64,000 nucleotides of DNA. Origin: Gerris lacustris. Its lineage: Eukaryota; Arthropoda; Insecta; Hemiptera; Gerridae. Each line of letters opens with the position of its first letter. Positions within the stretch are counted from its first letter, which is position 1. The notes beneath the pieces are model-generated. The model was not told the origin of the DNA and did not search any database. It worked only from the letters and a program-made list of their open reading frames with translations. The DNA is taken from assembly GCA_951217055.1 (NCBI GenBank), contig OX578286.1:32961307-33025306 (forward strand). Reading direction: 5' to 3'. The position numbers and the translations under genes were made by a program. Shown here in pieces: positions 1-9,371 of the stretch.

Positions 1-1139
1 AGTCCTTAACCTAGACCTAGAACTTCTTTACCTTCAGTCTCAGTCGTCCGCTTGTTTCCGTCCAAGTCAGTGCACTCTCTCCCTTTTTGCATCTCTTTAT
101 CCGGCATTTTATAAATAAATATTATTATTTCTTGTTGTGCTATTGCGTTATCGATAGAATCAACGGAATTATAATCATATAATATATTGTAGTAGTATAA
201 TAGTGCTTTTAGTATATTTACGTAACGATGAACTGTAAAATAAATTCACTTATTTTTTTTAAGCAAATGTATTTTTTTAAATTCTATGTAGGATTTTTGT
301 TTTCTCCAAATGACAAAAGTGAGAATATAATGTATATTATAAACTTCATGCAAACGTTTGCTTTCGAATTGGATCATTATTGTAACAAGGTAAATATTTG
401 TAACTTATTTAAATTGAAAATATTTTCAACATATTATTATTACTACGTTTCCATAATGTTTAAATATAGATTGAATACGGGTAGAATACAGTTTTTGGAT
501 CCTAAGTGTCCATGGAAACCTAGATTCAAAACTGATTAAGTACGTTCCCGATCCCGATACAATTCACTAAATTCTGGGATCGTAATTCTGGATTATGCTG
601 GATCTTAGTTGCATGTGCATGGAAACACTTAACTCGATCCTGACATGCGCAGAGCGTGGTTGTGAGCGAACCTAGAGTATTTCTGTAGAAACTGTAGTCA
701 AATCTGTCAAAATACGTAATAAAAAGCATGGTTATAGAAGGTGAAGGTTACAAAATTAATTATAACCTAAAATAAACGAAATAAAAAACTTGGTTATAAA
801 AGGTGAAGGTTACAAAATTATTTATAACCTTTAGCAAAAACCAAGAAAAAGTTTTTTTTTATTTCGTTTTGAATACGGATTCAATACTACTTATGGAAAC
901 ACCAACTTTTTTAATCCCAAATTAGGATTCAATCCGTATTTAAACATCGTGGAAACGTAGTATTTAGGTAAGAAAGTTATATATTAGTTTGAGTAGGAAG
1001 AGATCAAGATAGTGATAAGGGTTAAGAAGAATATGAAGCTGCGATTATGAGTATGAGTAGTAGTAGTTGTTTAAAGACCTTTCGTTATCGGGTCGTTTGC
1101 CGACAAAGCAGAACCGCGCTTCGTCGTCCGTTCCTCGCA
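1..1139. other. Gene-free AT-rich stretch
   Basis: No open frame here has coding character; the longest (228-539, +) is dominated by Phe, Tyr, Asn and Lys from AT-rich DNA. A unit of about 63 bases is duplicated at roughly 728-833: two copies of 'ggtgaaggttacaaaatta' followed by 'ttataacct', each nearly palindromic. Two 'ttgaatacgg'-type segments (about 470 and 870-950) lie in opposite orientations, which hints at an old inverted-repeat element, but no ends could be fixed. Confidence 0.5.
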
Positions 1140-1354
1140 GCTATTTGCTTCCCCTTTTTTCTTTACTAGAAATAACTTTGACTATAACTATCAAGACAAA
1201 GGGATGTTTAGTCCAATGTACTTTGGGACAAAGGAATATCACACTTTGTAGGTATAAGGGGAATAACAGTCTAAAGAAGAACATTACGTACACCTTCTTT
1301 GGATTGCTACTCCCCTTTGTTTTTTTATAAGGGAAGTAACAATCTAAAGAAGTG
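1140..1354. mobile_element. Family F MITE copy (acttctttagattgttact TIR)
   Basis: The right end reads 'gtaacaatctaaagaagt', the reverse complement of the family F terminus, and the body carries 'acaaagggatgttta' and 'gtactttgggacaaagg', which recur in the copies at 7643, 16557 and 63684. A second pair of termini inside (about 1264-1310) suggests two partly nested copies. Short length, inverted termini and no coding capacity fit a non-autonomous DNA transposon. The superfamily is not assigned because no clear target-site duplication is visible. Confidence 0.6.
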
Positions 1355-1452
1355 TCTGAATTTGATTTGCATACTACTGAATAAATCCTAAATTAATACT
1401 AGGTATAAATGTGAAATCATATATAATATAATTTTAGTGTGGAATATATATA

Positions 1453-2024
1453 GTCAGGGTGCCCATAGGCAAAAAAGTAACTTGTACATACTCTTTCCAA
1501 ACCTTTTTGTATGGCTTGTTTAGGCAAAGTCTGACACCGTTTTCCTCTGTGACTTTTTTTAGTTTTGGGGCGTTTTTTTTTTATTTGAACTCTTAAATTT
1601 TGACGCGTCAGACTAGAAAATAGGAAAAAGTTCTGCGTCAGACAATATTAAAATGTTGAGTTACAGGGTTCAAATAATGTATCTTGATAAAATCAGCTGG
1701 TTATTAATCATTAATTAATATTAGTTCATATTAATTAATATCCATTATTATTAATTAATATCATTAATTAATAACTGCCTGATTTTCTCAAGATACATTA
1801 TTTGAACCCTATAAATCAACATTTTAATATTGTCTGACACAGAACTTTTTCCGATTTTCTAGTCTGACGCGTCAAAATTTTAGGGTTCAAATAAAAAAAA
1901 AAACGCCCCAAAACTAAAAAAAAGTCACAGAGGAAAACGGTGTCAGATTTGGCCTAAACAAGCCATACAAAAAGGTTTGGAAAGAGTATGTACAAGTTAC
2001 TTTTTTGCCTATGGGCACCCTGAC
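1453..2024. mobile_element. TA-flanked foldback element, 572 bp
   Basis: The left end starts gtcagggtgcccataggc and the right end is its reverse complement; the arms are nearly perfect for about 280 bases each, meeting near 1740 in an AT-rich centre made of 'attaattaatat' blocks. TA lies immediately outside both ends (1451-1452 and 2025-2026), consistent with a TA target duplication as in Tc1/mariner-type elements. There is no open frame. A transcript through it would fold into one long hairpin. The ends are clear; the superfamily is inferred. Confidence 0.85.
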
Positions 2025-2111
2025 TAATACCTTATAATGAGTGAAATGAGAATAAATAAAATAAAATTAGCACTTTTTAATTACTTTTTTTTGTAACAGA
2101 GGTATTTACAT

Positions 2112-2354
2112 AAATAATTAATATAAAAATAGTATTTTTAAAAACTGGTCTTATTTTAATTTTTTTTTTTTTTTTTTTTTTTTTTACTTACAAAGCAAAG
2201 TAATATAAGACCAGTATTTTTTTTTTTTTTTGGTTTCTGTATTCTTCTCCTAAATTATTTCTATGTGCAAAATTTGGGGAAGATTGAAAGTTGTTCAAAA
2301 TTGGGGTATTAGGTGTGCGATGAAACTTAAAAAGCAAAGTAATATAAGACCAGT
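2112..2354. repeat. Short copy of the 155-bp-unit repeat element
   Basis: Shares its left part ('ataattaatataaaaat', then 'actggtcttatttt'), one internal unit ('gtgcaaaatttggggaag', 'ggtgtgcgatgaaactta') and its right end ('gtaatataagaccagt') with 28139-28956, which has about five units. 'actggtcttat' and 'ataagaccagt' form an inverted pair. Long T runs at about 2160-2185 and 2218-2231 interrupt it. Confidence 0.7.
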
Positions 2355-2472
2355 AATAAAAAAGGTTTTTATCTACGATTGATTCGAAATATAAACATTG
2401 TATCTCTGTTTAGATGCGTAGAAAGTGATTCTTTACGTAGTAGTATTCATTGCGCATGCGCGTCTCATAGTT

Positions 2473-2528
2473 CTGAAGAATTCCTCTTCTTTACCACCCT
2501 AGTGCGGTAAAGAAGAGGAATTCTTCAG
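2473..2528. repeat. Perfect 23-bp-stem hairpin in family B
   Basis: 'ctgaagaattcctcttcttt' plus 'acc' pairs with its reverse complement across a loop of about 10 bases. The same hairpin sits in copy 3 at 61038-61093 with only a loop difference, while the decayed copy at 57302-57681 has lost it. The stem matches the length of small-RNA precursor stems, but nothing shows that it is transcribed. Confidence 0.75.
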
Positions 2529-2628
2529 CTTTACGCACGATTAACGAGTTTGTTTACATTGTTAACAAAACTAATTTGCTGTTCTTTTATTAAAGTAACT
2601 GTTTATATCGAGTTTTAAGTGAAAAACA

Positions 2629-2723
2629 ATGAGTTAATCAAGTGACTTTGACGAAAATGTGGAGAATAATACTCCTCCAGAAATAATTAATTCGGCAAAA
2701 AATACAACTCAAACTCAAGAATA
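2629..2723 (+). pseudogene. Acidic N-terminal ORF remnant in family B
   Basis: From ATG 2629 the frame reads Met-Ser, then a TAA stop, then an acidic stretch containing ENNTPPEII, and stops at a TAA just before the ATG at 2725. The equivalent frame in copy 3 (ATG 61191) has no early stop and carries DYDEYEENNTPPEII. Pro codons (CCA/CCC) and Thr codons (ACT/ACG) differ synonymously between the copies, which hints that the ancestor was coding. I do not recognise the protein. It may be the start of a lost transposase or simply chance. Confidence 0.3.
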
Positions 2724-2953
2724 AATGTCATCTTTATCAAGAGATAGATGCGAACTTACATACAGCAAGTTTATTTTTTTCTGTATTTATTATTTAAATC
2801 TAACAATCGTAGATAAAGTACGGTACGCAACTCGTGCGAAAACGGCATTTTGCATTGCTCGTGTGGTTTTACTACCCTCGCTGTCGCTCGGGTGTAAACT
2901 CCACACTCGCATGCAAAATGCTACTTTCCGCACTCGACGCGTAATGTACTATT

Positions 2954-3652
2954 GTGTAAGCACAAAAAATATAATGAGTGTAATTTAGAACTATCTATTT
3001 TAAGATTAAGTCTTTTTTAATGTTTAACGTGAACTTTAAACGAGTCTAAGCCGCTTTTCTTTAAGTGACCTCTATCATTTAATCAGATTTTCCTTCATAG
3101 AGTGGGAAGGACAATAGACAAGACTTGTCCTCGGAGATAATAAAGAGGGGGGGGGGGGGGACGGATGGTTGAACAACAGAACTAAAACTGGTGTAGGACA
3201 TAGCGTGGGCGGTCCTTTATCTCTTCTGCTTTCATACGACATTGTACTCTGTCAACTCAATGTCTTGCTGTAATATACATTTTCTATTCAAACCCAATCG
3301 TGTATAATACTTCTGTAAGAAAAACCCCTATCTTTACCACTTATAAATTACGGAATTATATTGACAATAGCATTTAATACTACAGACAATTACCAATTAC
3401 CCTTTTTTGTTTTGAAAATTTATGTTAAACAATCAAAATCATTTTCATACATTCAGAATTTGTATTAAGAGAGATAGAGGTGTCTTGTAGTTCATTGTAA
3501 TTGTACATATCTAGGCTACAATTCCAATTTTCCGTGCAGTACAACTGCATGTAAGTACTGATTTGTGTACCAAGTTTCAAATCTCTAGCTTAAAGACTGT
3601 GAGAGTTATAAGTCAATTTTGTTTTAATTTTAAAATCAATAACAGTCAATTA
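2954..3652. other. Unannotated spacer with a G run
   Basis: No gene or recognised repeat. A G run sits at about 3147-3160, and the sequence around 3430-3640 is AT-rich without structure that I can identify. Confidence 0.4.
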
Positions 3653-4675
3653 GTCCAGGAGATAGCTTGCAAAAAAGTGTCTGACTAAACATTAAGCTAG
3701 AATTTTTTGTACAAGATAATGTTTTGGTTCCTTTTGATAATATAAGGTCGGCTAAATTCGTCTGTGGTACATAGCTTGACAATAGACATTTGAAAATAAA
3801 CAGGTCAAGTGTGTGCTGGTCAGCACACAGCGAGGGTCCGTAGGCAACCCTGGATATAGTTTAAGTAGTACCCTATTGATGGTGTTTTTTAATATGCTAA
3901 AAAGCTTACTTTGAACTATCCTATGGGTCTGATATTCTTAAAACACATAAACAAACTTCTGATGAAATATTTGTTTGCCACTGAACCTGAATGATATATA
4001 TAAATACATCGAAAAGACCATAGTTATATAAAAACGTATTTTGTCAATAATAACAAAAATAATATTTTTTTCGAAATTTCCAAAAAGTGGTATCTGTACT
4101 TTTTGTCGAAGAATGTTCAGGAATTTTTTCAGATTTTTTGCACTTCACATAAGCGAGATAGGGAGGGGGAAGGGGGGGGACGTTTTACACTCACTTCAAA
4201 CTTACCTGCGCTCGCCCTATCAAAGTTATAACCAAAGAATTATATATTTTTGTAATCAGCTCGACGTACCCTTTCATATACCCCTCACGGTGTCGAAAAA
4301 AAAAAATAAAAATAAAATAACCCTTTATTTTTTTACTCTAATTTTTTTTGAAAAATATTTATTTTTAGTCGCTATATTTTTAAAATATGTGGGTAGGTAC
4401 AAGACACATACATGCCAACTTTCAAAGTGATCGGACGAAAGGTGTAGCCGTGAGAGCACGTGACTGGACGGACGGACAGACACACGCAGGAAAATATAAG
4501 GGTCCTTTGGTTTTGCCTACTAAAAACAAACCGGTGGAGAGCGGCCATACCCCATTTTGGTGAACAATGTGATTTCCATTATTCTGGGTACAAACTTAGT
4601 TAGTAGACTAAAAATCTAGTTGATGTTAGTTTGTCACATGATAGGTGACCACTTTGATTTAGATTAATATTTAAA
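3653..4675. repeat. Family D half copy, split by a family C insertion
   Basis: The left part ('ccaggagatagc', 'gtgtctgactaaacatta', 'ggtcggctaaattcgtctg') and the right part ('ggtggagagcggcc', 'agttagtagac', 'tagttgatgttagtttgtc') correspond to one arm of the foldback at 16882-17445. They are separated by a family C element (3797-4526), which therefore inserted later. Family D is also present at 20945-21157. Confidence 0.75.
3797..4526 (-). mobile_element. Family C element, copy 1 (asymmetric TIR plus hairpin end)
   Basis: The left end on the + strand is 'taaacaggtcaagt' followed by the perfect hairpin gtgtgctggtcagcacac (3811-3828), then the subterminal repeat agggtccgtaggc (3833-3845). The right end is a decayed partner, 'gcctactaaaaa'. 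The body holds a purine-rich G tract (about 4158-4180) and the shared core followed by 'ggacggacggacagacac'. The terminal repeat at one end and the internal repeat plus outer hairpin at the other resemble Helentron-type rolling-circle elements. That class is an inference from architecture; no helicase is present. It interrupts a family D copy. Confidence 0.65.
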
Positions 4676-5066
4676 GACCCGTCCTACAAAGTGACAAAGG
4701 AACATCTACTCTATTTTTGTCTACTAACTAATTTTGTACTCAGTACTAACTAATTTTGTACTCAATTTTATAAAATTGTTAATAAAGAGGTTCTACTCAA
4801 TAAACCAAACCTACAACATGCGCTAAATGTTGGCGCACACCTCTGCGGAAAAATTAATCGATTTCGTTAAAGCCTGTTTTGCTAAGTTGTTGTTAAGCCT
4901 GTTTTGCGCCTGTAAAGTCTGACTGGTTCCGAGAGACATACTCTCACGACAAAAGTAAGGACGGATTCAGTTTACGGAATGAATGTAATGAAAAAGTATC
5001 CAAAAATCATTCATTTCTGATCAATGTACAAGAAGGAAACTATAATTTTATATATGTAGATTAACT
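4676..5066. other. Unannotated spacer
   Basis: No gene seen. 'actaactaattttgtactca' is directly repeated at about 4722-4760, and 'gcctgttttgc' occurs twice at 4872-4906. Confidence 0.4.
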
Positions 5067-6126
5067 AATTGAGAATTGAGGTGGCTCGTGACAGTGCAAG
5101 TATAATGAGAAGGTATGTTAGCGAGATGCTGACAAATACTTTCACACTGTGTTTTATATGTCTAATTGATAATTGGGGTGGTTCGTGACGGTGCAAGTAA
5201 AATGAGAGGGTATGTTAGCGAGATGCTGTCGAATACTTTCTCACTGTGTTTTATATGTCTAATTGATAATTGAGGTGATTCGAGACAGTGAAAGTATAAT
5301 GAGAGGGTATGTTAGCGAGATACTGTCGAATACTTTCTCACTGTGTTTTATATGTCTAATTGATAATTGAGGTGATTCGTGACAGTGCAAGTACAATGAG
5401 AGGGTATGTTAGCGAGATGGTGTCAAATACTTTCTCACTGTGTTTTATATATGTCTAATTGATAATTTAGGTGATTCGTGACAGTGCAAGTATAATGAGA
5501 GGGTATGTTAGCGAGATGTTGTCGAATACTTTCTCACTGTGTTTAATATGTCTAATTGATAATTGCGGTGGTTCGTGACAGTTCAAGTATAATAAGAGGG
5601 TATGTTAGCGAGATGCTGTCGAATACTTTCTCACTGTGTTTAATATGTCTAATTGATAATTGCGGTGGTTCGTGACAGTTCAAGTATAATAAGAGGGTAT
5701 GTTAGCGAGATGCTGTCGAATACTTTCTCACTGTGTTTAATATGTCTAATTGATAATTGCGGTGGTTCGTGACAGTGCAAGTATAATAAGAGGGTATGTT
5801 AGCGAGATGCTGTCGAATACTTTCTCACTGTGTTTTATATATGTCTAATTGATAATTTAGGTGATTCGTGACAGTGCAAGTATAATGAGAGGGTATGTTA
5901 GCGAGATGCTGTCGAATACTTTCTCACTGTGTTTTATATATGTCTAATTGATAATTGCGGTGGTTTGTGACAGTTCAAGTATAATGAGAGGGTATGTTAG
6001 CGAGATGCTGTCGAATACTTTCTCACTGTGTTTAATATGTCTAATTGATAATTGAGGTGATTCGTGACAGTTCAAGTACAATGAGAACCCTCTGCCACTA
6101 TCAAATACTTTCTGACTATGTTTTAT
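5067..6126. repeat. 97-bp satellite array, about 11 units
   Basis: 'aattgataattg' recurs at 5067, 5164, 5261, 5358, 5457, 5554, 5651, 5748, 5847, 5946 and 6043. The period is 97, or 99 where an extra 'at' is present. Each unit contains 'gagggtatgttagcgagat' and 'tactttctcactgtgttt'. Units differ by a few substitutions, and two neighbouring units (5554 and 5651) look almost identical, as expected for unequal exchange. The minus-strand open frame here is a by-product of the repeat. Confidence 0.9.
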
Positions 6127-6160
6127 TTGACAGTATCTCGCTAACATACCCTCTCATTAT
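6127..6160. repeat. Inverted partial unit closing the 97-bp array
   Basis: 'gacagtatctcgctaacata' followed by 'ccctctcattat' is the reverse complement of the middle of the satellite unit. The array therefore ends in a short inverted copy that can pair with any upstream unit. Confidence 0.8.
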
Positions 6161-6364
6161 AAATTAAATGTAACATTCATCGTTCACGTAAATATGAATG
6201 CACATTAATTTTATAAAAAGTTTCTAATAAAATATTCATTTAACCTTTAACTGGTTAGACAAATAGTTTAAGTCCTGACGTAAAATCGATTATTGATTTT
6301 ATCTAAGCGACGACTGTTGACCTAAATATATTGAATAAACTTTTATAACTAAATTATTTTACTT

Positions 6365-6634
6365 CCCAGCTAACCGAAAGGTAACGAAAGCATTGCTATT
6401 TTTCTGAAGAATTATTTGTTTTACATATTCAAATTGAAAAATTCCTTGACACAAATCCACTTAGACCACAGAGAACATTATTTAGTCTAGTGTTTGTCTG
6501 TCTGTCTGTTAGTGTTTAACATTTTTGCAACATCTTAAAAACTATGATTTTGATGAAATTTGGTTGCTACGGCAGAATTTGGCCATTGTTTGGCCATTTG
6601 GCCATTGTTAGTCCCATATACTCGTAACTTCAAC
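6365..6634 (+). repeat. Family A copy, 5' part
   Basis: Begins with a decayed gcttccg palindrome ('cttcccagctaaccgaaagg'), then a 'gtctgtctgtctgtt' tract (about 6497) and the shared core 'gattttgatgaaatttgg'. It is cut off at 'aacttcaac', where a hAT-like terminus begins. A small triplication of 'tttggccattg' lies at about 6588-6608. A further family A piece resumes at 7608. Confidence 0.6.
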
Positions 6635-7030
6635 CAGTGGCGTAACTAAGAAATCCGGCGCCCCCCCGCAACATTTGAAAATGCGCCCCCTATAGCTTAC
6701 AAAATTTACCCTACCCCTCCTTCTCATTCCCCCCCCCCTCTTTGTTAGTCATTTTGGGACAAATGGAGTGGGGATGATAAAATAATGTTCAATAAACTTA
6801 TTGCTGCATTTTGTATATTAAAACATTTAGGATAATTAAAATTATGGGTAATATAATATGATAATAGAATGCTCTATAATTTACATTTACCATTTACACT
6901 AGGCATCGCGTGGCTCTATCATTGAAGCGAGCGTATAGTAATAAATATGTATTGAATAACTTCAACAATCAATGTCAATTCTATTATCTTTATCATGCAC
7001 GTACGATCTATATTTCATTAAAACCTATTA
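6635..7030. other. hAT-like end 'cagtggcgtaac' and module-2 repeat
   Basis: 'cagtggcgtaactaagaa' followed by C-rich runs resembles the terminus of the complete hAT-type element at 54579 (cagtggcgtacacag), but no matching right end is in the window, so this is probably truncated. From about 6897, 'actaggcatcgcgtggctct' starts a repeat also seen at 8998 and 41690, linked to 'attgaagcgag'. Confidence 0.4.
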
Positions 7031-7607
7031 GTCCACAGGCCACCATAAGAAGTGAGTCGCTGATTGATAAAGTTTTCTTACCTTATGGAATCGCTTATTT
7101 ATGCCGTGTCCACCGATGAATTGAGTATATGGCAACTGGGGGCTGGGCCATTTCTTTTTTGTTGACATGCCAAACTTGCCCTTCTGCGGGAACATTGAAA
7201 AGAGATAGATAAAGTTTTGATTTTCACAGGATCGTTTAATTAAATTATTTCAAAAACAGTGGTAAAGTTGGCCACCGATACGAGTGGGCCGTTTTCTTTT
7301 CAACGTCCCCGCAGAGCGATATGTTTGGGGCGGTGGCCACCCCAAACGGCCCACTCTTATCGGTGGCCACGTGTACCACTGATTTTTAAATAATTTAATT
7401 AAACGATCCTATGAAAATTAAAACTTTATCTATCTCTTTTCAATGTTCCCGCAGAAGGGCATGTTTGGCATGTCAACAAAAAAGAAATGGCCCAGCGCGC
7501 AGTTGCCATATACCCAATTCATCGGTGGACACGGCATAAATATGCGATTCCACAAAGTAAGAAAACTTTATCAATCAGCGACTTACTTCTTATGGTGGCC
7601 TGGGGAC
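7031..7607. mobile_element. TA-flanked foldback element, 577 bp
   Basis: The left end is gtccacaggccaccataag and the right end is its near reverse complement. The arms run about 280 bases each and meet near 7318. Both arms contain 'gtccaccgatgaattgagta'-type sequence and 'ggaacattgaaaagagatag'; the central arms hold a GC-rich block around 'ggtggccac'. TA flanks both sides (7029-7030 and 7608-7609). It lies in a family A copy: flanks 'aaaaccta' and 'tatatctttaaaaagtactc' match the intact family A phrase. It has no coding capacity. Confidence 0.8.
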
Positions 7608-7642
7608 TATATATCTTTAAAAAGTACTCATATAATTTTGGC

Positions 7643-8040
7643 ACTTCTTTAGATTGTTACTCCCCTTATAAAAAAAAAACAGAGGGAAGTAACAATCTAA
7701 AGAAGGTTTACGGAATGTTCTTCTTTAGATTGTTACTCCCCTTAAAAAAACAGAAGTGTAAGATTCCTTTGTCCCAAAGTACATTAGACCAAGCATCCCG
7801 TCTTAATAGTTATTTTATCAAAGTTATTTTATATTCTAAAAAACAACATAGGGGAGTAACAATCTAAAGAAGGTTTACGGAATGTTCTTCATTAGACTGT
7901 TACTCCCCTTATAAAAACAAAAGTGTAAGATTCCTTTCTCCCAAAGTACATTGGACCAAACATCCCTTTGTCTTAATACTTATTTTCTCAAAGTTATTTA
8001 TATTCTAAAAAAAACGTAGGGGAGTAACTATCTAAAGAAG
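7643..8040. mobile_element. Family F MITE cluster
   Basis: Starts acttctttagattgttactc and ends with its near reverse complement. Two further sets of the termini lie inside (about 7680-7745 and 7850-7912), so this looks like two or three copies inserted into or fused with one another. The bodies carry 'acaaaagtgtaagattcctt', 'ccaaagtacattggaccaa' and 'caaagttattt'. Confidence 0.7.
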
Positions 8041-8187
8041 TACCGGAATTTTGATGTTTTGTTGAAAGATTCCACATATTGTCCCGCATTAATTTAAAAA
8101 CATTTGTGCACTTTTGATATTTCTTAATTTAATCTTATTCATGTCAAAATATAAACAATTGGGATAGTTTAAAAAATAGTCTGTTAA

Positions 8188-8880
8188 TTTATGTGGCACA
8201 TAGCTTCCTCGCTCCTATTTCGTATAATTTAATGATTTTATGCTTTTACAACCTATTATTGTCAAATTTATTTAATCCCCCCCCCCCCTTTTTTTTAAAT
8301 CTTTCAATTTTTTTATGTTTTACCTGAAATAAAGTATAAATTTAGCAAAAATTTAAAGATCACAGACGTTTAAAATTAATCTGGAGCTATCTGTGGGCTA
8401 CGTCTGACAAGCAATCTAAATTTCATAAAAAATAGATGAGTACTTTTGAAGATTATAGGGGTTAGGGGTGTATAAATCTATGTTTGTGAGCGCATGCGAT
8501 AAAGAAACATATAAGGGCGCAGAAGGTTGAAACTTACTGCCGGTTATAGAGCCAATATAACATTTATAGAATCTGTAAATTTAGAAAGACAGACTTTGCA
8601 GACAGATCCTGTGCTGTATCATGAAGCTTGGCAGGCGCTGTGTAAAAGTAACGGTGTTGTGGTGCCAGGTGGGTTCGGTACTCGTGTTGTCGAAGGGAAG
8701 ATAGAGGCTTTCAGGTGGTGCAGGGAAACCAACAAACCCTTCCTAACCACCTCTAACCACCTCTAACCACCTCTATTATGACTTACCATCCAAATTTCAT
8801 TAAAATCAGACAAGTAGTTTTTAAGATATGTTGATTCGCCAAAATTAAGCAACAGACAAACAAACCGACAAACACGGAAT
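8188..8880 (-). repeat. Family A copy containing a gene fragment
   Basis: Starts at 'ttaatttatgtggcacata' and follows the family A order on the minus orientation ('ttaaagatcacagacg', 'gcgcagaaggttgaaactta', 'accatccaaatttcatta', 'agcaacagacaaaca'). Where other copies have about 22 bases ('tataggaccaacaatgggct'), this copy has about 240 bases of CTP synthase sequence. It runs into a (TA)n tract at 8893. Confidence 0.7.
8551..8745 (+). pseudogene. CTP synthase exon fragment
   Basis: CTP synthase makes CTP from UTP using glutamine in the cytosol. About 65 codons resemble the start of its glutaminase domain: [10 protein letters not shown], then YHEAWQALC, then VVVPGGFG, then [12 protein letters not shown] and KPFL. 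In the family the next residues lead to the catalytic-cysteine loop; here the similarity stops at KPFL and becomes a 'ctaaccacc' triplication, so the nucleophile is absent. The usual Gly after GGFGxR is Val, and I see no splice donor at the 3' edge. 'ttatag' at the 5' edge could be an acceptor. No neighbouring exon is visible, and family A repeat flanks both sides. This favours a captured or transposed fragment over a working exon. Confidence 0.75.
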
Positions 8881-8890
8881 CAAAAATAAT

Positions 8891-8892
<2 letters not shown>

Positions 8893-8964
<72 letters not shown>
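8893..8964. repeat. (TA)n microsatellite
   Basis: Over 30 TA dinucleotides directly after the family A copy, followed by an interrupted TA-rich tail to about 8995. Confidence 0.95.
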
Positions 8965-8980
<16 letters not shown>

Positions 8981-8997
8981 TTATATATTTATATACT

Positions 8998-9371
8998 AGG
9001 CATCGCTTGGTTCTATCATTAAAGCGAGCATATTGTGATAAATATTGAATATTAAGAACATAGTTGATAAGAATAAATAAATATGAAATAAGATGATAAG
9101 AAAAGAGTAAGGTTGTAGGGTAGAGCTTAGAGTGCGTTCCTAATCTTGGCGCCCTATTACTATACCCCTACTACAACCTTAACCATCCCGCAGCACCATG
9201 TTATGTAAAATTATTAAAATGATAAATGTATGTAAAACTATTTATATGAATATATCACTGACTAAAAACTTCTGTTAGAATTAGGTTGGATATTTACATA
9301 CATCACTGTTTCAATAATACTTTGGACTTTAGTTTAGACAATTCTTTATAAGCACGACAAGTGTACAATTT
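8998..9371. other. Module-2 repeat end and unannotated sequence
   Basis: 'aggcatcgcttggttctatc' plus 'attaaagcgag' matches 6897 and 41690. The rest, including an AT-poor piece at 9110-9200 ('ggcgccctattactatac'), is not recognised. Confidence 0.4.

Larger units (their letters stand above)
2368..2953 (+). mobile_element. Family B repeat, copy 1
   Basis: Aligns along nearly its whole length with 60933-61506 (+), and in part with 57302-57681 (-). It starts 'tttatctacgattgattcg'; an inverted echo, 'caatcgtagataaagta', lies in its second half. It contains a 23-bp-stem hairpin, a short acidic open-frame remnant from an ATG at 2629, and a CpG-containing 3' block ('cctcgctgtcgctcggg'). Two recent copies plus one decayed copy suggest a non-autonomous element; no target duplication was found. 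Confidence 0.7.

Noticed and set aside
5067..6126. CRISPR-like or coding array
   Set aside because: Whole 97-bp unit is repeated with no spacers; the minus-strand frame at 5944-6147 is a shadow of the repeat.
6635..6900. Complete hAT element starting cagtggcgtaac
   Set aside because: No matching right terminus found; 'acttcaac' occurs before the end and again at about 6959, but the sequence there is not an inverted end.
8551..8745. Working CTP synthase exon
   Set aside because: No splice donor at the conserved position, a substitution at a normally invariant Gly, repeat sequence flanking both sides, and no other exon in 64 kb. Not fully excluded.
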